A DNA stretch of 64,000 bases, taken from positions 124,253,786 through 124,317,785 of the forward strand of contig CM039462.1 of assembly GCA_022414725.1 (NCBI GenBank), read 5' to 3'. The DNA comes from Microglena sp. YARC (Eukaryota > Chlorophyta > Chlorophyceae > Chlamydomonadales > Chlamydomonadaceae). The notes under the pieces are model-generated. The model saw only the letters and a list, made by a program, of their open reading frames with translations. It had not been told where the DNA came from and ran no database searches. Below, one piece after another: positions 9,850 to 20,426 of this stretch (position 1 is the stretch's first letter; each line of letters begins with the position of its first letter). The position numbers were made by a program, and so were the translations under genes.

Positions 9850-11133
9850 ATGCAGTCGCACACGCGATCATCGTTTCCACTCCTTACGTGTCCCCATGAC
9901 ATTCTTGATCGTATTGCAATATTCTCTTCCAACCCAAAGATTGTATTAGTGTGTAAAACTCTGCACAACAGATTTTCTGGATGGCCCCTTACCGGACTGA
10001 TCCAACCACCACAGCGAGTTGGAGAGATGATGGCGAAAGGGGGGCGCGCCGACCTTCTAGCAGTATGCTTGGTGTCCAATCCTCTTGTACAGGTTAAGGG
10101 GGTCCTACAATTGTGCGAACCAAACTGAAAACAAGCTTCTCTATGTGGCTGCCAAGGAAGGTCACGCAGATGTCTGCAAGCTGCTGATGGATCCAGCGGT
10201 GGCTGGAATTGAGTTCAGGGCCAGGGCGAACTCTAGCGAAAGCAAGGCCTTGTGTGAGGCTGCAAAGGAAGGTCACGCAGATGTCTGCAAGCTGCTCATG
10301 GATCCAGCGGTGACTGAATTGAGCTAAGGGCCATGGCGAACTCTAGAGACAGCTGGGCATTGAGGGCGGCTGCCAATGCAGGTCATGCAGATGTCTGCAA
10401 GCTGCTCATGGATCCAGAGGTGGCTGGAATTGAGTTCAGGGGCAGGGCGAACTCTATCGACAGCAGGGCCTTTGTGGCGGCTGCAAGGGAAGGTCACGCA
10501 GATGTCTGCAAGCTGCTTATGGATCCAGCGGTGGCTGGACTAGAGTACAGGGATAGGGCGAACGATATGGCCAGCTGGGCCTTGTGTGAGGCTGCAAAGG
10601 AAGGGCACGCAGATGTCTGCAAGCTGCTGATGGATCCAGTGGTGGCTGGACTTGAGTTCAGGGCCCGGGCGAACTCTGTCAACAGCATGGCCTTGGAGGC
10701 GGCGGCCAATGCAGGCCACGCAGATGTCTGCAAGCTGCTCATGGATCCAGAGGTGGCTGGACTTGAGTACAGGGCCAGGGCGAACTCTAGCGCCAGCAGG
10801 GCCTTGTTGGATGCTGCCAGTGAAGGTCACGCAGATGTCTGCAAGCTGCTCATGGATCCAGCGGTCGCTGGACTTGAGTTCAGGGCCAGGGCGAACTCTA
10901 GCGCCAGCAGGGCATTGTGGGCGGCTGCCAAGGCAGGTCACGCCGATGTCTGCACGCTTTCGATGGATCCAGAGGTGGCTGGACTTGAGTTCAGGGCCAG
11001 GGAGAACTCTAGAGACAGCAGGGCTTTGTGGGCGGCTGCCAAGGCAGGTCACGCCGATGTCTGCTCGCTTTTGATGGATCCAGAGGCGGCTGGCCCCGAG
11101 TACAGGGCCCTTGTGAATCTTGACAGCAAATAA
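9850..11133 (+). pseudogene. F-box/ankyrin-like repeat gene, copy D
   Basis: Sister of copy K (23078-24363). The F-box-like domain (MQSHTRSSFPLLTCPHDILDRIAIFSS) opens at 9850, but 'attgtgcgaacc' at about 10113 lacks two bases relative to the family's attgagggcgaacc, shifting the frame before the repeats. A further single-base loss near 10316 (gtgactgaattg against gtgactggaattg in K) causes the stop at 10327. From 10333 the repeat frame is open to the cap and stop at 11133. About ten ankyrin-like units are present in total. It differs from K by few bases, so the breaks are either very recent or technical. Confidence 0.78.
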
Positions 11134-11432
11134 GTCTTGTGTTAGGAAAGACACGTTTATTGCCACCGTAGAGCATGTATTTATCCACTCTCCTCAAACT
11201 TTTCAGCAATGTGTTCAGTTTTCTCGCTGCGTGTGCCCAATAATTCCAGATGTAGCAGAAATATTTGATTATGATGAGGCAAGAAACTCTTTGAAAATGA
11301 TTGATGCGCACGATGTGAGCCAGCACTTTGACTTTTCAGGCTACTTTGAAGATGTAACTTCTATGTCCTTGAATGTTTTGTGTCAATCTCCTGAAGACAA
11401 TATCTGTTGTATTGACAATTTGCACCAGTACA

Positions 11433-11597
11433 GTTCCTGCCTCCCGGAGGTATTTTGACTGGTTTCGGAGCCTGGTCTGGTCGAAATCGCAATTCCACGG
11501 AGAACTAAATCTCTGGTTGGCGAGTGAGTGAGTCGTTAGTACGGATCTAACTTCTGCTTGGAAAATTCAAAAAAATCGCCGGGTGGCAGGAACACCC
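11433..11597. repeat. Palindromic element upstream of copy E
   Basis: Left arm gttcctgcctcccggagg, right arm cgccgggtggcaggaacaccc. It lies inside the 1359-bp tandem duplication shared with copy F. Confidence 0.72.
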
Positions 11598-11769
11598 ATT
11601 CTGTACCGCTTGCAGATACCGCCAGGCAAGTGCCGCTTGTCGCTTGCATACCAGGCAAGTGCAACCCAGGGTTTATAGGTTTATAGGGTTTATAGGGTTT
11701 ATCCCAACTCATTATTTATTTATACCATCCTGTGCGCTTGCACGCATTGTACAAACATGTTCATCGAAC

Positions 11770-12492
11770 ATGCATTCGCACACGCGATCATTCCTAACGT
11801 TTCCCCATGACATTCTTGATCGTATTGCCCTATTATCTTCCAACCCAAAGATTGTATTAGTGTGTAAAACTCTGCACAACAGATTTTCTGGATGGCCCCT
11901 TACCGTACTGATCCAACCACCACAGCGAGTTGGAGAGATGTTGGCGAAAGGGGGGCGCTCCGACCTTCTAGCAGTATGCTTGGTGTCCAATCCTCTTGTA
12001 CAGGTGAACGGGGTCCTACAATTGAGGGCGAACCAAAATGAAAACAAGCTTCTCTATGTGGCTGCCAAGGAAGGTCACGCAGATGTCTGCAAGATGCTCA
12101 TGGATCCAGATGTGGCTGGACTTGAGTTCAGGGCCATGGCGAACTCTAGAGACAGCTGGGCATTGTGGGAGGCTGCAAAGGAAGGTCATGCAGATGTCTG
12201 CAAGCTGCTGATGGATCCAGCGGTGGCTGGACTTGAGTTCAGGGCCCAGGCGAACTATGGCGACAGCTGGGCATTGTGGCTGGCTGCAAACGAAGGTCAC
12301 GCAGATGTCTGCAAGCTGCTGATGGATCCAGCGGTGGCTGGACTTGAGTATAGGGCCCGGGCGAACACTAGAGACAGCAGGGCTTTGTGGGCGGCTGCCA
12401 AGGCAGGTCACGCCGATGTCTGCTCGCTTTTGATGGATCCAGAGGCGGCTGGCCCCGAGTACAGGGCCCTTGTGAATCTTGACAGCAAATAA
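11770..12492 (+). CDS. F-box/ankyrin-like repeat protein, copy E (short, intact)
   Basis: A 240-residue intact protein: MHSHTRSFLTFPHDILDRIALLSSNPK..., an F-box-like domain at about residues 9-42, four 37-residue ankyrin-like units and the GPEYRALVNLDSK cap. The start is the ATG at the family-conserved position after the TATA-like box (11718-11729). It is the shortest complete copy and its 5' two-thirds are nearly identical to copy F, 1359 bp downstream, so it looks like an unequal-crossover product in which the middle repeats were deleted. Probable role: SCF-type adaptor with a small recognition surface. Confidence 0.82.
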   Translation: MHSHTRSFLTFPHDILDRIALLSSNPKIVLVCKTLHNRFSGWPLTVLIQPPQRVGEMLAKGGRSDLLAVCLVSNPLVQVNGVLQLRANQNENKLLYVAAKEGHADVCKMLMDPDVAGLEFRAMANSRDSWALWEAAKEGHADVCKLLMDPAVAGLEFRAQANYGDSWALWLAANEGHADVCKLLMDPAVAGLEYRARANTRDSRALWAAAKAGHADVCSLLMDPEAAGPEYRALVNLDSK

Positions 12493-12791
12493 GTCTTGTG
12501 TTAGGAAAGACACGTTTATTGCCACCGTAGAGCATGTATTTATCCACTCTCCTCAAACTTTTCAGCAATGTGTTCAGTTTTCTCGCTGCGTGTGCCCAAT
12601 AATTCCAGATGTAGCAGAAATATTTGATTATGATGAGGCAAGAAACTCTTTGAAAATGATTGATGCGCACGATGTGAGCCAGCACTTTGACTTTTCAGGC
12701 TACTTTGAAGATGTAACTTCTATGTCCTTGAATGTTTTGTGTCAATCTCCTGAAGACAATATCTGTTGTATTGACAATTTGCACCAGTACA

Positions 12792-12956
12792 GTTCCTGCC
12801 TCCCGGAGGTATTTTGACTGGTTTCGGAGCCTGGTCTGGTCGAAATCGCAATTCCACGGAGAACTAAATCTCTGGTTGGCGAGTGAGTGAGTCGTTAGTA
12901 CGGATCTAACTTCTGCTTGGAAAATTCAAAAAAATCGCCGGGTGGCAGGAACACCC
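12792..12956. repeat. Palindromic element upstream of copy F
   Basis: Nearly identical to the element at 11433-11597 and offset by exactly 1359 bases. Confidence 0.72.
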
Positions 12957-13128
12957 ATTCTGTACCGCTTGCAGATACCGCCAGGCAAGTGCCGCTTGTC
13001 GCTTGCATACCAGGCAAGTGCAACCCAGGGTTTATAGGTTTATAGGGTTTATAGGGTTTATCCCAACTCATTATTTATTTATACCATCCTGTGCGCTTGC
13101 ACGCATTGTACAAACATGTTCATCGAAC

Positions 13129-14406
13129 ATGCATTCGCACACGCGATCATTCCTAACGTTTCCCCATGACATTCTTGATCGTATTGCCCTATTATCTTCC
13201 AACCCAAAGATTGTATTAGTGTGTAAAACTCTGCACAACAGATTTTCTGGATGGCCCCTTACCGTACTGATCCAACCACCACAGCGAGTTGGAGAGATGT
13301 TGGCGAAAGGGGGGCGCGCCGACCTTCTAGCAGTATGCTTGGTGTCCAATCCTCTTGTACAGGTGAACGGGGTCCTACAATTGAGGGCGAACCAAAATGA
13401 AAACAAGCTTCTCTATGTGGCTGCCAAGGAAGGTCACGCAGATGTCTGCAAGATGCTCATGGATCCAGATGTGGCTGGACTTGAGTTCAGGGCCATGGCG
13501 AACTCTAGAGACAGCTGGGCATTGTGGGAGGCTGCAAAGGAAGGTCATGCAGATGTCTGCAAGCTGCTGATGGATCCAGCGGTGGCTGGACTTGAGTTCA
13601 GGGCCCAGGCGAACTATGGCGACAGCTGGGCATTGTGGCTGGCTGCAAACGAAGGTCACGCAGATGTCTGCAAGCTGCTGATGGATCCAGCGGTGGCTGG
13701 ACTTGAGTATAGGGCCCGGGCGAACACTAGCGAAAGCTGGGTCTTGTGGGCGGCTGCCAAGGAAGGTCACGCAGATGTCTGCAAGCTGCTGATGGATCCA
13801 GATGTGGCTGGAATTGAGTTCAGGGCCAGGGCGAACTCTAACGCCAGCTGGGCATTGTGTGAGGCTGCCAAGGCAGGTCACGCAGATGTCTGCAAGCAGC
13901 TCATGGATCCAGCGGTGGCTGGAATTGAGTTCAGGGCCAGGGCGAACTCTAGCGACAGCAGGGCCTTGTTGGCGGCTGCAACGAAAGGTCACGCAGATGT
14001 TTGCAAGCTGCTCATGGATCCAGAGGTGGCTGGACTTGAGTATAGGGCCCGGGCGAACACTAGCGGCAGCTGGGTCTTGTGGGCGGCTGCAAGGGAAGGT
14101 CACGCAGATGTCTGCAAGCTGCTCATGGATCCAGAGGTGGCTGGACTTGAGTACAGGGCCAGGGCGAACTCTAGCGCCAGCAGGGCCTTGTTGGATGCTG
14201 CCAAGGAAGGTCACGCAGATGTCTGCAAGCTGCTCATGGATCCAGCGGTGGCTGGAGTTGAGTTCAGGGCCAGGGCGAACTCTGTCAACAGATGGGCCTT
14301 GCGTGAGGCTGCGAAGGCTGGTCACGCCGATGTCTGCTTGCTTTTGATGGATACAGAAGCGTCTGGACCCGAGTACAGGGCCATTGTGAATCTTGACAGC
14401 AGCTAG
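13129..14406 (+). CDS. F-box/ankyrin-like repeat protein, copy F (intact)
   Basis: A 425-residue intact protein: F-box-like N-terminus (PHDILDRIALLSSNPKIVLVCKTLHNRFSGWPLT), a linker with GGRADLLAVCLVSNPLVQV (itself a divergent ankyrin-like helix pair), nine 37-residue units and a GPEYRAIVNLDSS cap. The first three units match copy E and the rest are unlike E, as expected if E derives from F by repeat loss. The start at ATG 13129 matches the family. One unit reads KQLMDP where almost all others have KLLMDP. Confidence 0.85.
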   Translation: MHSHTRSFLTFPHDILDRIALLSSNPKIVLVCKTLHNRFSGWPLTVLIQPPQRVGEMLAKGGRADLLAVCLVSNPLVQVNGVLQLRANQNENKLLYVAAKEGHADVCKMLMDPDVAGLEFRAMANSRDSWALWEAAKEGHADVCKLLMDPAVAGLEFRAQANYGDSWALWLAANEGHADVCKLLMDPAVAGLEYRARANTSESWVLWAAAKEGHADVCKLLMDPDVAGIEFRARANSNASWALCEAAKAGHADVCKQLMDPAVAGIEFRARANSSDSRALLAAATKGHADVCKLLMDPEVAGLEYRARANTSGSWVLWAAAREGHADVCKLLMDPEVAGLEYRARANSSASRALLDAAKEGHADVCKLLMDPAVAGVEFRARANSVNRWALREAAKAGHADVCLLLMDTEASGPEYRAIVNLDSS

Positions 14407-14527
14407 GTCTTGTGTTAGGCAGATTCCTGAAGACAATATCTGTTGTATTGACAAGATCGGTTACAAAACTTTATGAAACTTGAATTCATTAATGTAAGAA
14501 AGAAAGACAATTTGCACCAGTATATTT

Positions 14528-14688
14528 GTTCCTGCGTCCTGTAGGGATTTTGACTGGTTTCGGACCCTTGTCTGGTCGGAATCGCAATTCCTCGGAGAGC
14601 TAAATCTCTGGTTGGCGAGTGAGTCATTCGTACGGATCTAACTTCTTCTTTGAAAATTCAAAATAATCGCCGGGAGGCAGGAACACCC
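14528..14688. repeat. Palindromic element upstream of copy G
   Basis: Left arm gttcctgcgtcctgtaggg (two mismatches), right arm cgccgggaggcaggaacaccc. Confidence 0.65.
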
Positions 14689-14841
14689 ATTCTATACCGC
14701 TTGCAGATACCGCCGGGCAAGTGCCGCTTACCGCTTGCATGCCAGGAAAGTGAAACCCAGGGTTTATAGGGTTTATTCCAACTCAGTATTTATTATACCA
14801 TCCTGTGCGATTTCATGCATTGCATTGTACATGCATCGAAC

Positions 14842-16461
14842 ATGAAGTCATCGGTATTCCTAACGTTTCCCCATGACATTCTTGATCGTATTGCCATATT
14901 CTCTTCCAACCCAAAGATTGTATTAGTGTGTAAAACTCTGCGCAACAGATTTTCAGGATTGCCCCTTACTGAACTGATCCAACCACCACAGCGAGTTGGA
15001 GAGATGATGGCGAAAGGGGGGCGCGCCGACCTTCTAGCAGTATGCTTGGTGTCCAATCCTCTTGTACAGGTTAAGGGGCCCCTACAATTGAGGGCGAACC
15101 AAAATGAAAACAAACTTCTCTATGTGGCTGCCAAGGAAGGTCACACAGATGTCTGCAAGATGCTCATGAATCCAGAGGTGGCTGGAATTGAGTTCAGGGC
15201 CCAGGCGAAGTCTAGCGACAGCTGGGCATTGTGGCTGGCTGCCAAGGAAGGTCATGCAGATGTCTGCAAGCTGCTGATGGATCCAGAGGTGACTGGACTT
15301 GAGTTCAGGGCCGGGGCGAACTCTATCGACAGCAGGGCCTTGTGGGCGGCTGCAAAGAGAGGTCACGCAGATGTCTGCAAGCTGCTGATGGATCCAGAGG
15401 TGGCTGGACTTGAGTTCAGGGCAAGGGCGAACTCGAACGACAGCCGGGCATTGTGGGCGGCTGCAAAGGAAGGTCATGCAGATGTCTGCAAGCTGCTGAT
15501 GGATCCAGAGGTGTCTGGACTTGAGTTCAGGGCAAGGGCGAACTCTAGAGACAGCAGGGCCTTGTTGTCGGTGGCCAATGCAGGCCACGCAGATGTCTGC
15601 AAGCTGCTTATGGATCCAGAGGTGGCTGGAATTGAGTTGAGGGCCCGGGCGAACTCTAGCGACAACTGGGCCTTGGGGGCGGCTGCCAAAGAAGGCCACG
15701 CATGTGTCTGCAAGCGGCTGATGGATCTAGCGGTGGCTGGAATTGAGTTCAGGGCCAGGGCGAACTCTAACGACAGCATGGTATTGTGGCTGGCTGCAAA
15801 TGAAGATCACGCAGATGTCTGCAAGCTGCTCATGGATCCACAGGTGGCTGGACTTGAGTTCAGGGCCATGGCGAACTCTCACGACAGCCGGGCATTGTGG
15901 GCGGCTGCAAAGGAAGGTCATGCAGATGTCTGCAAGCTGCTGATGGATCCAGCGGTGGCTGGACTTGAGTTAAGGGCCCGGGCGAACGCTAACGACAGCA
16001 TGGCATTGTGGGTGGCTGCAAAGGAATGTCACGCAGATGTCTGCAAGCTGCTGATGGATCCAGTGGTGGCTGGACTTGAGTTCAGGGCCCGGGCGAACGC
16101 TAACGACAGCATGGCATTGTGGGTGGCTGCCAAGGAAGGTCACGCAGATGTCTGCAAGCTTCTGATGGATCCAGCGGTGGCTGGACTTGAGTTCAGGTCC
16201 CGGGCGAACTCTACGCACAGCTTGGCCATGCGTGAGGCTGCCAAGGAAGGTCACGCAGATGTCTGCAAGCTGCTGATGGATCCAGATGTGACGGGAATTG
16301 AGTTCAGGTCCCGGGCGAACTCTACGCACAGCTGGGCCTTGCGTGAGGCTGCAAAGGAAGGTCACGCAGATGTCTGCAAGCTGCTGATGGATCCAGAGGC
16401 GGCTGGCCCCGAGTACAGGGCCATTGTGAATCTTGACAGCAGCTGGGTCTTGCCACCGTAG
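14842..16461 (+). CDS. F-box/ankyrin-like repeat protein, copy G (intact)
   Basis: A 539-residue intact protein with an F-box-like N-terminus (MKSSVFLTFPHDILDRIAIFSSNPK) and twelve 37-residue ankyrin-like units. An upstream in-frame ATG at 14815 would add nine residues; 14842 is preferred because it aligns with the start of other copies. The family stop TAG after DSS is changed to TGG here, so the protein ends five residues later (WVLPP). Several units carry unusual residues (HACVCKRLMDL, EDHADVC, ECHADVC), making this the most diverged intact copy. Confidence 0.84.
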   Translation: MKSSVFLTFPHDILDRIAIFSSNPKIVLVCKTLRNRFSGLPLTELIQPPQRVGEMMAKGGRADLLAVCLVSNPLVQVKGPLQLRANQNENKLLYVAAKEGHTDVCKMLMNPEVAGIEFRAQAKSSDSWALWLAAKEGHADVCKLLMDPEVTGLEFRAGANSIDSRALWAAAKRGHADVCKLLMDPEVAGLEFRARANSNDSRALWAAAKEGHADVCKLLMDPEVSGLEFRARANSRDSRALLSVANAGHADVCKLLMDPEVAGIELRARANSSDNWALGAAAKEGHACVCKRLMDLAVAGIEFRARANSNDSMVLWLAANEDHADVCKLLMDPQVAGLEFRAMANSHDSRALWAAAKEGHADVCKLLMDPAVAGLELRARANANDSMALWVAAKECHADVCKLLMDPVVAGLEFRARANANDSMALWVAAKEGHADVCKLLMDPAVAGLEFRSRANSTHSLAMREAAKEGHADVCKLLMDPDVTGIEFRSRANSTHSWALREAAKEGHADVCKLLMDPEAAGPEYRAIVNLDSSWVLPP

Positions 16462-16612
16462 AGCAAGTGCCTCTTACAGCTTACCGCTTGCAGATACCGC
16501 CAGGCAAGTGCCGCTTTCAGCTTACCGCTTGCAGATACCGCCAGGCAAGTGCCGCTTACATCTTACCGCTTACATCTTACCGCTTGCAGATACCGCCGGG
16601 CAAGTGCAACCA
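16462..16612. repeat. Tandem 'cttgcagataccgccaggca' repeats between G and H
   Basis: Three to four copies of a unit built on cttgcagataccgccaggca with gtgccgctt spacers. A single copy of the same unit follows the palindrome in most other intergenic regions. Here the palindrome is missing and this unit is amplified, so G and H are only 236 bases apart. Confidence 0.65.
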
Positions 16613-16697
16613 AGGGTTTATAGGGTTTATAGGGTTTATCCCAACTCATTGTTTATTTATACCATCCTGTGCGCTTGTACACACATGTTCATCGAAC

Positions 16698-17992
16698 ATG
16701 CAGTCGCACACGCGATCATCGTTTCCCATCCTATCGTTTCCCCATGACATTCTGGATCGTATTGCCATATTCTCTTCCAACCCAAAGATTGTATTAGTGT
16801 GTAAAACTCTGCACAACAGATTTTCTGGATGGACCCTTACCGGACTGATCCAACCACCACAGCGAGTTGGAGAGATGATGGCGAAAGGGGGGCGCGCCGA
16901 CCTTCTAGCAGTATGCTTGGTGTCCAATCCTCTTGTACATGTTAAGGGGGCCCTACAATTGAGGGCGAACCAAAATGAAAACAAGCTTCTCTATGTGGCT
17001 GCCAATGAAGGTCACGCAGATGTCTGCAAGCTGCTGATGGATCCAGCGGTGGTTGGACTTTAGTTCAGGGCCATGGCGAACTCTGGCGACAGCTGGGCAT
17101 TGTGGGCGGCTGCAAGGGAAGGTCACGCAGATGTCTGCAAGCTGCTGATGGATCCAGCGGTGGCTGGAATTGAGTTCAAAGCCCTGGCGAACTCTATCGA
17201 AAGCAGGTGCTTGTGGGCGGCTGCAAGGGAAGGTCATGTAGATGTCTGCAATCTGCTGATGGATCCAGCGGTGGCTGGAATTGAGTTCAGGGCCAGGGCG
17301 AACTCTGCCTGGACCTTGCGTGTGGCTGCAACGGAAGGTCGCGCAGATGTCTGCAAGCTGCTCATGGATCCAGCGGTGGCTGGAATTGAGTTCAGGGCCA
17401 GGGCGAACTCTGTCAACAGCTGGGCCTTGCGGGAGGCTGCGAAGGCTGGTCACGCCGATGTCTGCAAGCTGCTCATGGATCTAGCGGTGGCTGGAATTGA
17501 GTACAGGGCCAGGGCGAACTCTAACGACAGCTGGGCATTGTGGGCGGCTGCCAAGGCAGGTCACGAAGATGTCTGCAAGCTGCTGATGGATCCAGCGGTG
17601 GCTGGACCCAAGTACAGGGCCAGGGCGAAATCTGCCAACAGCTGGGCATTGTGTGAGGCTGCGAAGGCTGGTCACGCAGATGTCTGATTGCTTTTGATGG
17701 ATCCAGAGGTGTCTGGACCCAAGTACAGGGCCAGGGCGAACTCTGCCAACAGCTGGGCATTGTGTGAGGCTGCAAAGGAAAGGCACGCAGATGTCTGCAA
17801 GCTGCTGATGGATGCAGCGGTGGCTGGACTTGAGTATTGACCCGGGCGAACGCTAGCGACAGCTGAGCATTGTGGGCGGCTGCCAATGAAGGTCACGCCG
17901 ATGTCTGCACTCTTTTGATGGATCCAGAGGCGGCTCGCCCCGAGTACATGGCCATTGTGAATCTTGACAGCAGCTGGGTCTTGCCACCGTAG
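16698..17992 (+). pseudogene. F-box/ankyrin-like repeat gene, copy H
   Basis: Starts as MQSHTRSSFPILSFPHDILDRIAIFSS with the F-box-like domain. GAG is changed to TAG at 17061-17063; the frame then continues open to 17687, where TGC of 'GHADVC' has become TGA. Further in-frame nonsense codons occur near 17836 and 17861. Base substitutions rather than indels cause the breaks, so this is genuine decay. One unit (NSAWTLRVAATEGRADVC) lacks three residues. The last units have PKYRARA in place of LEFRARA, as in copies C and J. Confidence 0.82.
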
Positions 17993-18233
17993 AGCAAGTA
18001 TTTATCCACTCTCCTCAAACTTTTCAGAAATGTGTTCAGTTTTCTCAAGCTAAAATATCGCTGCCTGCCCAATAATTCCAGATGTAGCAGGAATATTTGA
18101 TTATGAGGCAGGAAACGCCGATTGATGCACACGATGTGAGCCAGCACTTTGACTTTTCAGGCTACTCTGAAGATGTAACTTATATGTCCTTGAATGTTTT
18201 GTGTCAATCTTGTCAATTTGCACCAGTACATTT

Positions 18234-18398
18234 GTTCCTGCCTCCCGGATGGATTTTGACTGGTTTCGGAACCTGGTCTGGTTGGAATCGCAATTCCACG
18301 GAGAGCTAAATCTCTGGTTGGCGAGTGAGTGAGTCGTTCGTACGGCTCTAACTTCTGCTTTGAAAATTCAAAAGAATCACCGGGAGGCAGGAACACCC
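18234..18398. repeat. Palindromic element upstream of copy I
   Basis: Left arm gttcctgcctcccggatgg, right arm caccgggaggcaggaacaccc. Confidence 0.7.
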
Positions 18399-18561
18399 AT
18401 TCTATACCGCTTGCAGATACCGCCTGGAAAAGTGCCTCTTGCCGCTTGCCTCTTGCATGCCAGGAAAGTGAAACCCATAGGGTTTATAGGGTTTATAGGG
18501 TTTATCCCAACTCATTATTTATTTATACCATCCTGTGCGCTTGCATGCATGAACATCGAAA

Positions 18562-20070
18562 ATGCAGTCGCACACGCGATCATCGTTTCCACTCCTTACG
18601 TGTCCCCATGACATTCTTGATCGTATTGCACTATTCTCTTCCAACCCAAAGATTGTATTAGTGTGTAAAACTCTGCACAACAGATTTTCTGGATTGCCCC
18701 TTACCGGACTGATCCAACCACCACAGCGAGTTGGAGAGATGATGGCGAAAGGGGGGCGCGCCGACCTTCTAGCAGTATGCTTGGTGTCCAATCCTCTTGT
18801 ACAGGTGAACGGGGTCCTACAATTGAGGGCGAACCAAAATGAAAACAAGCTTCTCTATGTGGCTGCCAAGGAAGGTCACGCAGATGTCTGCAAGCTGCTG
18901 ATGGATCCAGAGGTGGCTGGACTTGAGTTCAGGGCCCAGGCGAACTCTAGAGACAGCTGGGCATTGTGGGCGGCTGCCAATGCAGGTCATGCAGATGTCT
19001 GCAAGCTGCTGATGGATCAAGATGTGGCTGGACTTGAGTGCATGGGCAGGGCGATCTCTATCGACAGCAGGTGCTTGTGGGCGGCTGCAAGGGAAGGTCA
19101 TGCAGATGTCTGCAAGCTGCTGATGGATCCAGCGGTGGCTGGAATTGAATACAGTGCCAGGGCGAACTCTAGCGAAAGCAGGGCCTTGTGGGTGGCTGCA
19201 GAGGAAGGTCACGCAGATGTCTGCAAGCTGCTGATGGATCCAGCGGTGGCTGGACTTGAGTTCAGGGCCCAGGCGAACTCTGTCAACAGCTGGGCATTGT
19301 GGGCGGCTGCCAATGCAGGTCATGCAGATGTCTGCAAGCTGCTGATGGATCCAGATGTGGCTGGACTTGAGTTCAGGGGCAGGGCGAACTCTATCGACAG
19401 CAGGTGCTTGTCGGCGGCTGCAAGGGAAGGTCATGCAGATGTCTGCAAGCTGCTGATGGATCCAGTGGTGGCTGGAATTGAGTTCAGGGCCAGGGCGAAC
19501 TCTAGCGAAAGCAGGGCCTTGTGGGTGGCTGCAGAGGAAGGTCACGCAGATGTCTGCAAGCTGCTCATGGATCCAGTGGTGACTGGAATTGAGCTAAGGG
19601 CCATGGCAAACTCTAGAGACAGCTGGGCATTGTGGGCGGCTGCCAATGCAGGTCATGCAGATGTCTGCAAGCTGCTGATGGATCCAGCGGTGGCTGGACT
19701 TGAGTTCAGGGGCAGGGCGAACAATGACAACAGCAGGGCGTTGTGTGAGGCTGCCAATGCAGGTCACGCAGATGTCTGCAAACTGCTCATGGATCCAGCG
19801 GTGGCTGGAATTGAGTTCAGGGCCAGGGCGAACTCTAGAGACAGCAGGTCTTTGTGGGCGGCTGCAAAGGCAGGTCACGCCGATGTCTGCACGCTTTTGA
19901 TGGATCCAGAGGTGGCTGGAATTGAGTTCAGGGCCAGGGCGAACTCTAGAGACAGCAGGGCTTTGTGGGCGGCTGCCAAGGCAGGTCACGCCGATGTCTG
20001 CTCGATTTTGATGGATCCAGATGCGGCTGGCCCCGAGTACAGGGCCCTTGTGAATCTTGACAGCAGCTAG
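18562..20070 (+). CDS. F-box/ankyrin-like repeat protein, copy I (intact)
   Basis: A 502-residue intact protein with the F-box-like domain at about residues 14-46 and eleven 37-residue ankyrin-like units. Units 2-4 and 5-7 are a duplicated block (NAGHADVC, then REGHADVC, then EEGHADVC, with matching RDS/VNS, IDSRCL and SESRAL signatures), a clear multi-unit internal duplication. It ends in the GPEYRALVNLDSS cap. The start ATG 18562 lies 30 bases after the TATA-like box. Best representative of the family for domain searches. Confidence 0.86.
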   Translation: MQSHTRSSFPLLTCPHDILDRIALFSSNPKIVLVCKTLHNRFSGLPLTGLIQPPQRVGEMMAKGGRADLLAVCLVSNPLVQVNGVLQLRANQNENKLLYVAAKEGHADVCKLLMDPEVAGLEFRAQANSRDSWALWAAANAGHADVCKLLMDQDVAGLECMGRAISIDSRCLWAAAREGHADVCKLLMDPAVAGIEYSARANSSESRALWVAAEEGHADVCKLLMDPAVAGLEFRAQANSVNSWALWAAANAGHADVCKLLMDPDVAGLEFRGRANSIDSRCLSAAAREGHADVCKLLMDPVVAGIEFRARANSSESRALWVAAEEGHADVCKLLMDPVVTGIELRAMANSRDSWALWAAANAGHADVCKLLMDPAVAGLEFRGRANNDNSRALCEAANAGHADVCKLLMDPAVAGIEFRARANSRDSRSLWAAAKAGHADVCTLLMDPEVAGIEFRARANSRDSRALWAAAKAGHADVCSILMDPDAAGPEYRALVNLDSS

Positions 20071-20426
20071 GTCTTGTGTTAGGAAAGACACGTTTATTGC
20101 CACCGTAGAGCATGTATTTATCCACTCTCCTCAAACTTTTCAGCAATGTGTTCAGTTTTCTCAAGCGAAAATATCGCTGCGTGTGCCCAATAATTCCAGA
20201 TGTAGCATAAATATTTGATTATGAGGCAGGAACTCTTTGAAAATGATTATTGATGCGCACGATGTGAGCCAGCACTTTGACTTTTCAGGCTACTTTGAAG
20301 ATGTAACTAACTTCTGTGTCCTTGAATGTTTTGCGACAATCTCCTGAATGTATGAAAGATCGGTTACAAAACTTGATGAAACTTGAATTACTTAAAGTAA
20401 TAAAGAAATATGTAGTTACATCGAAC

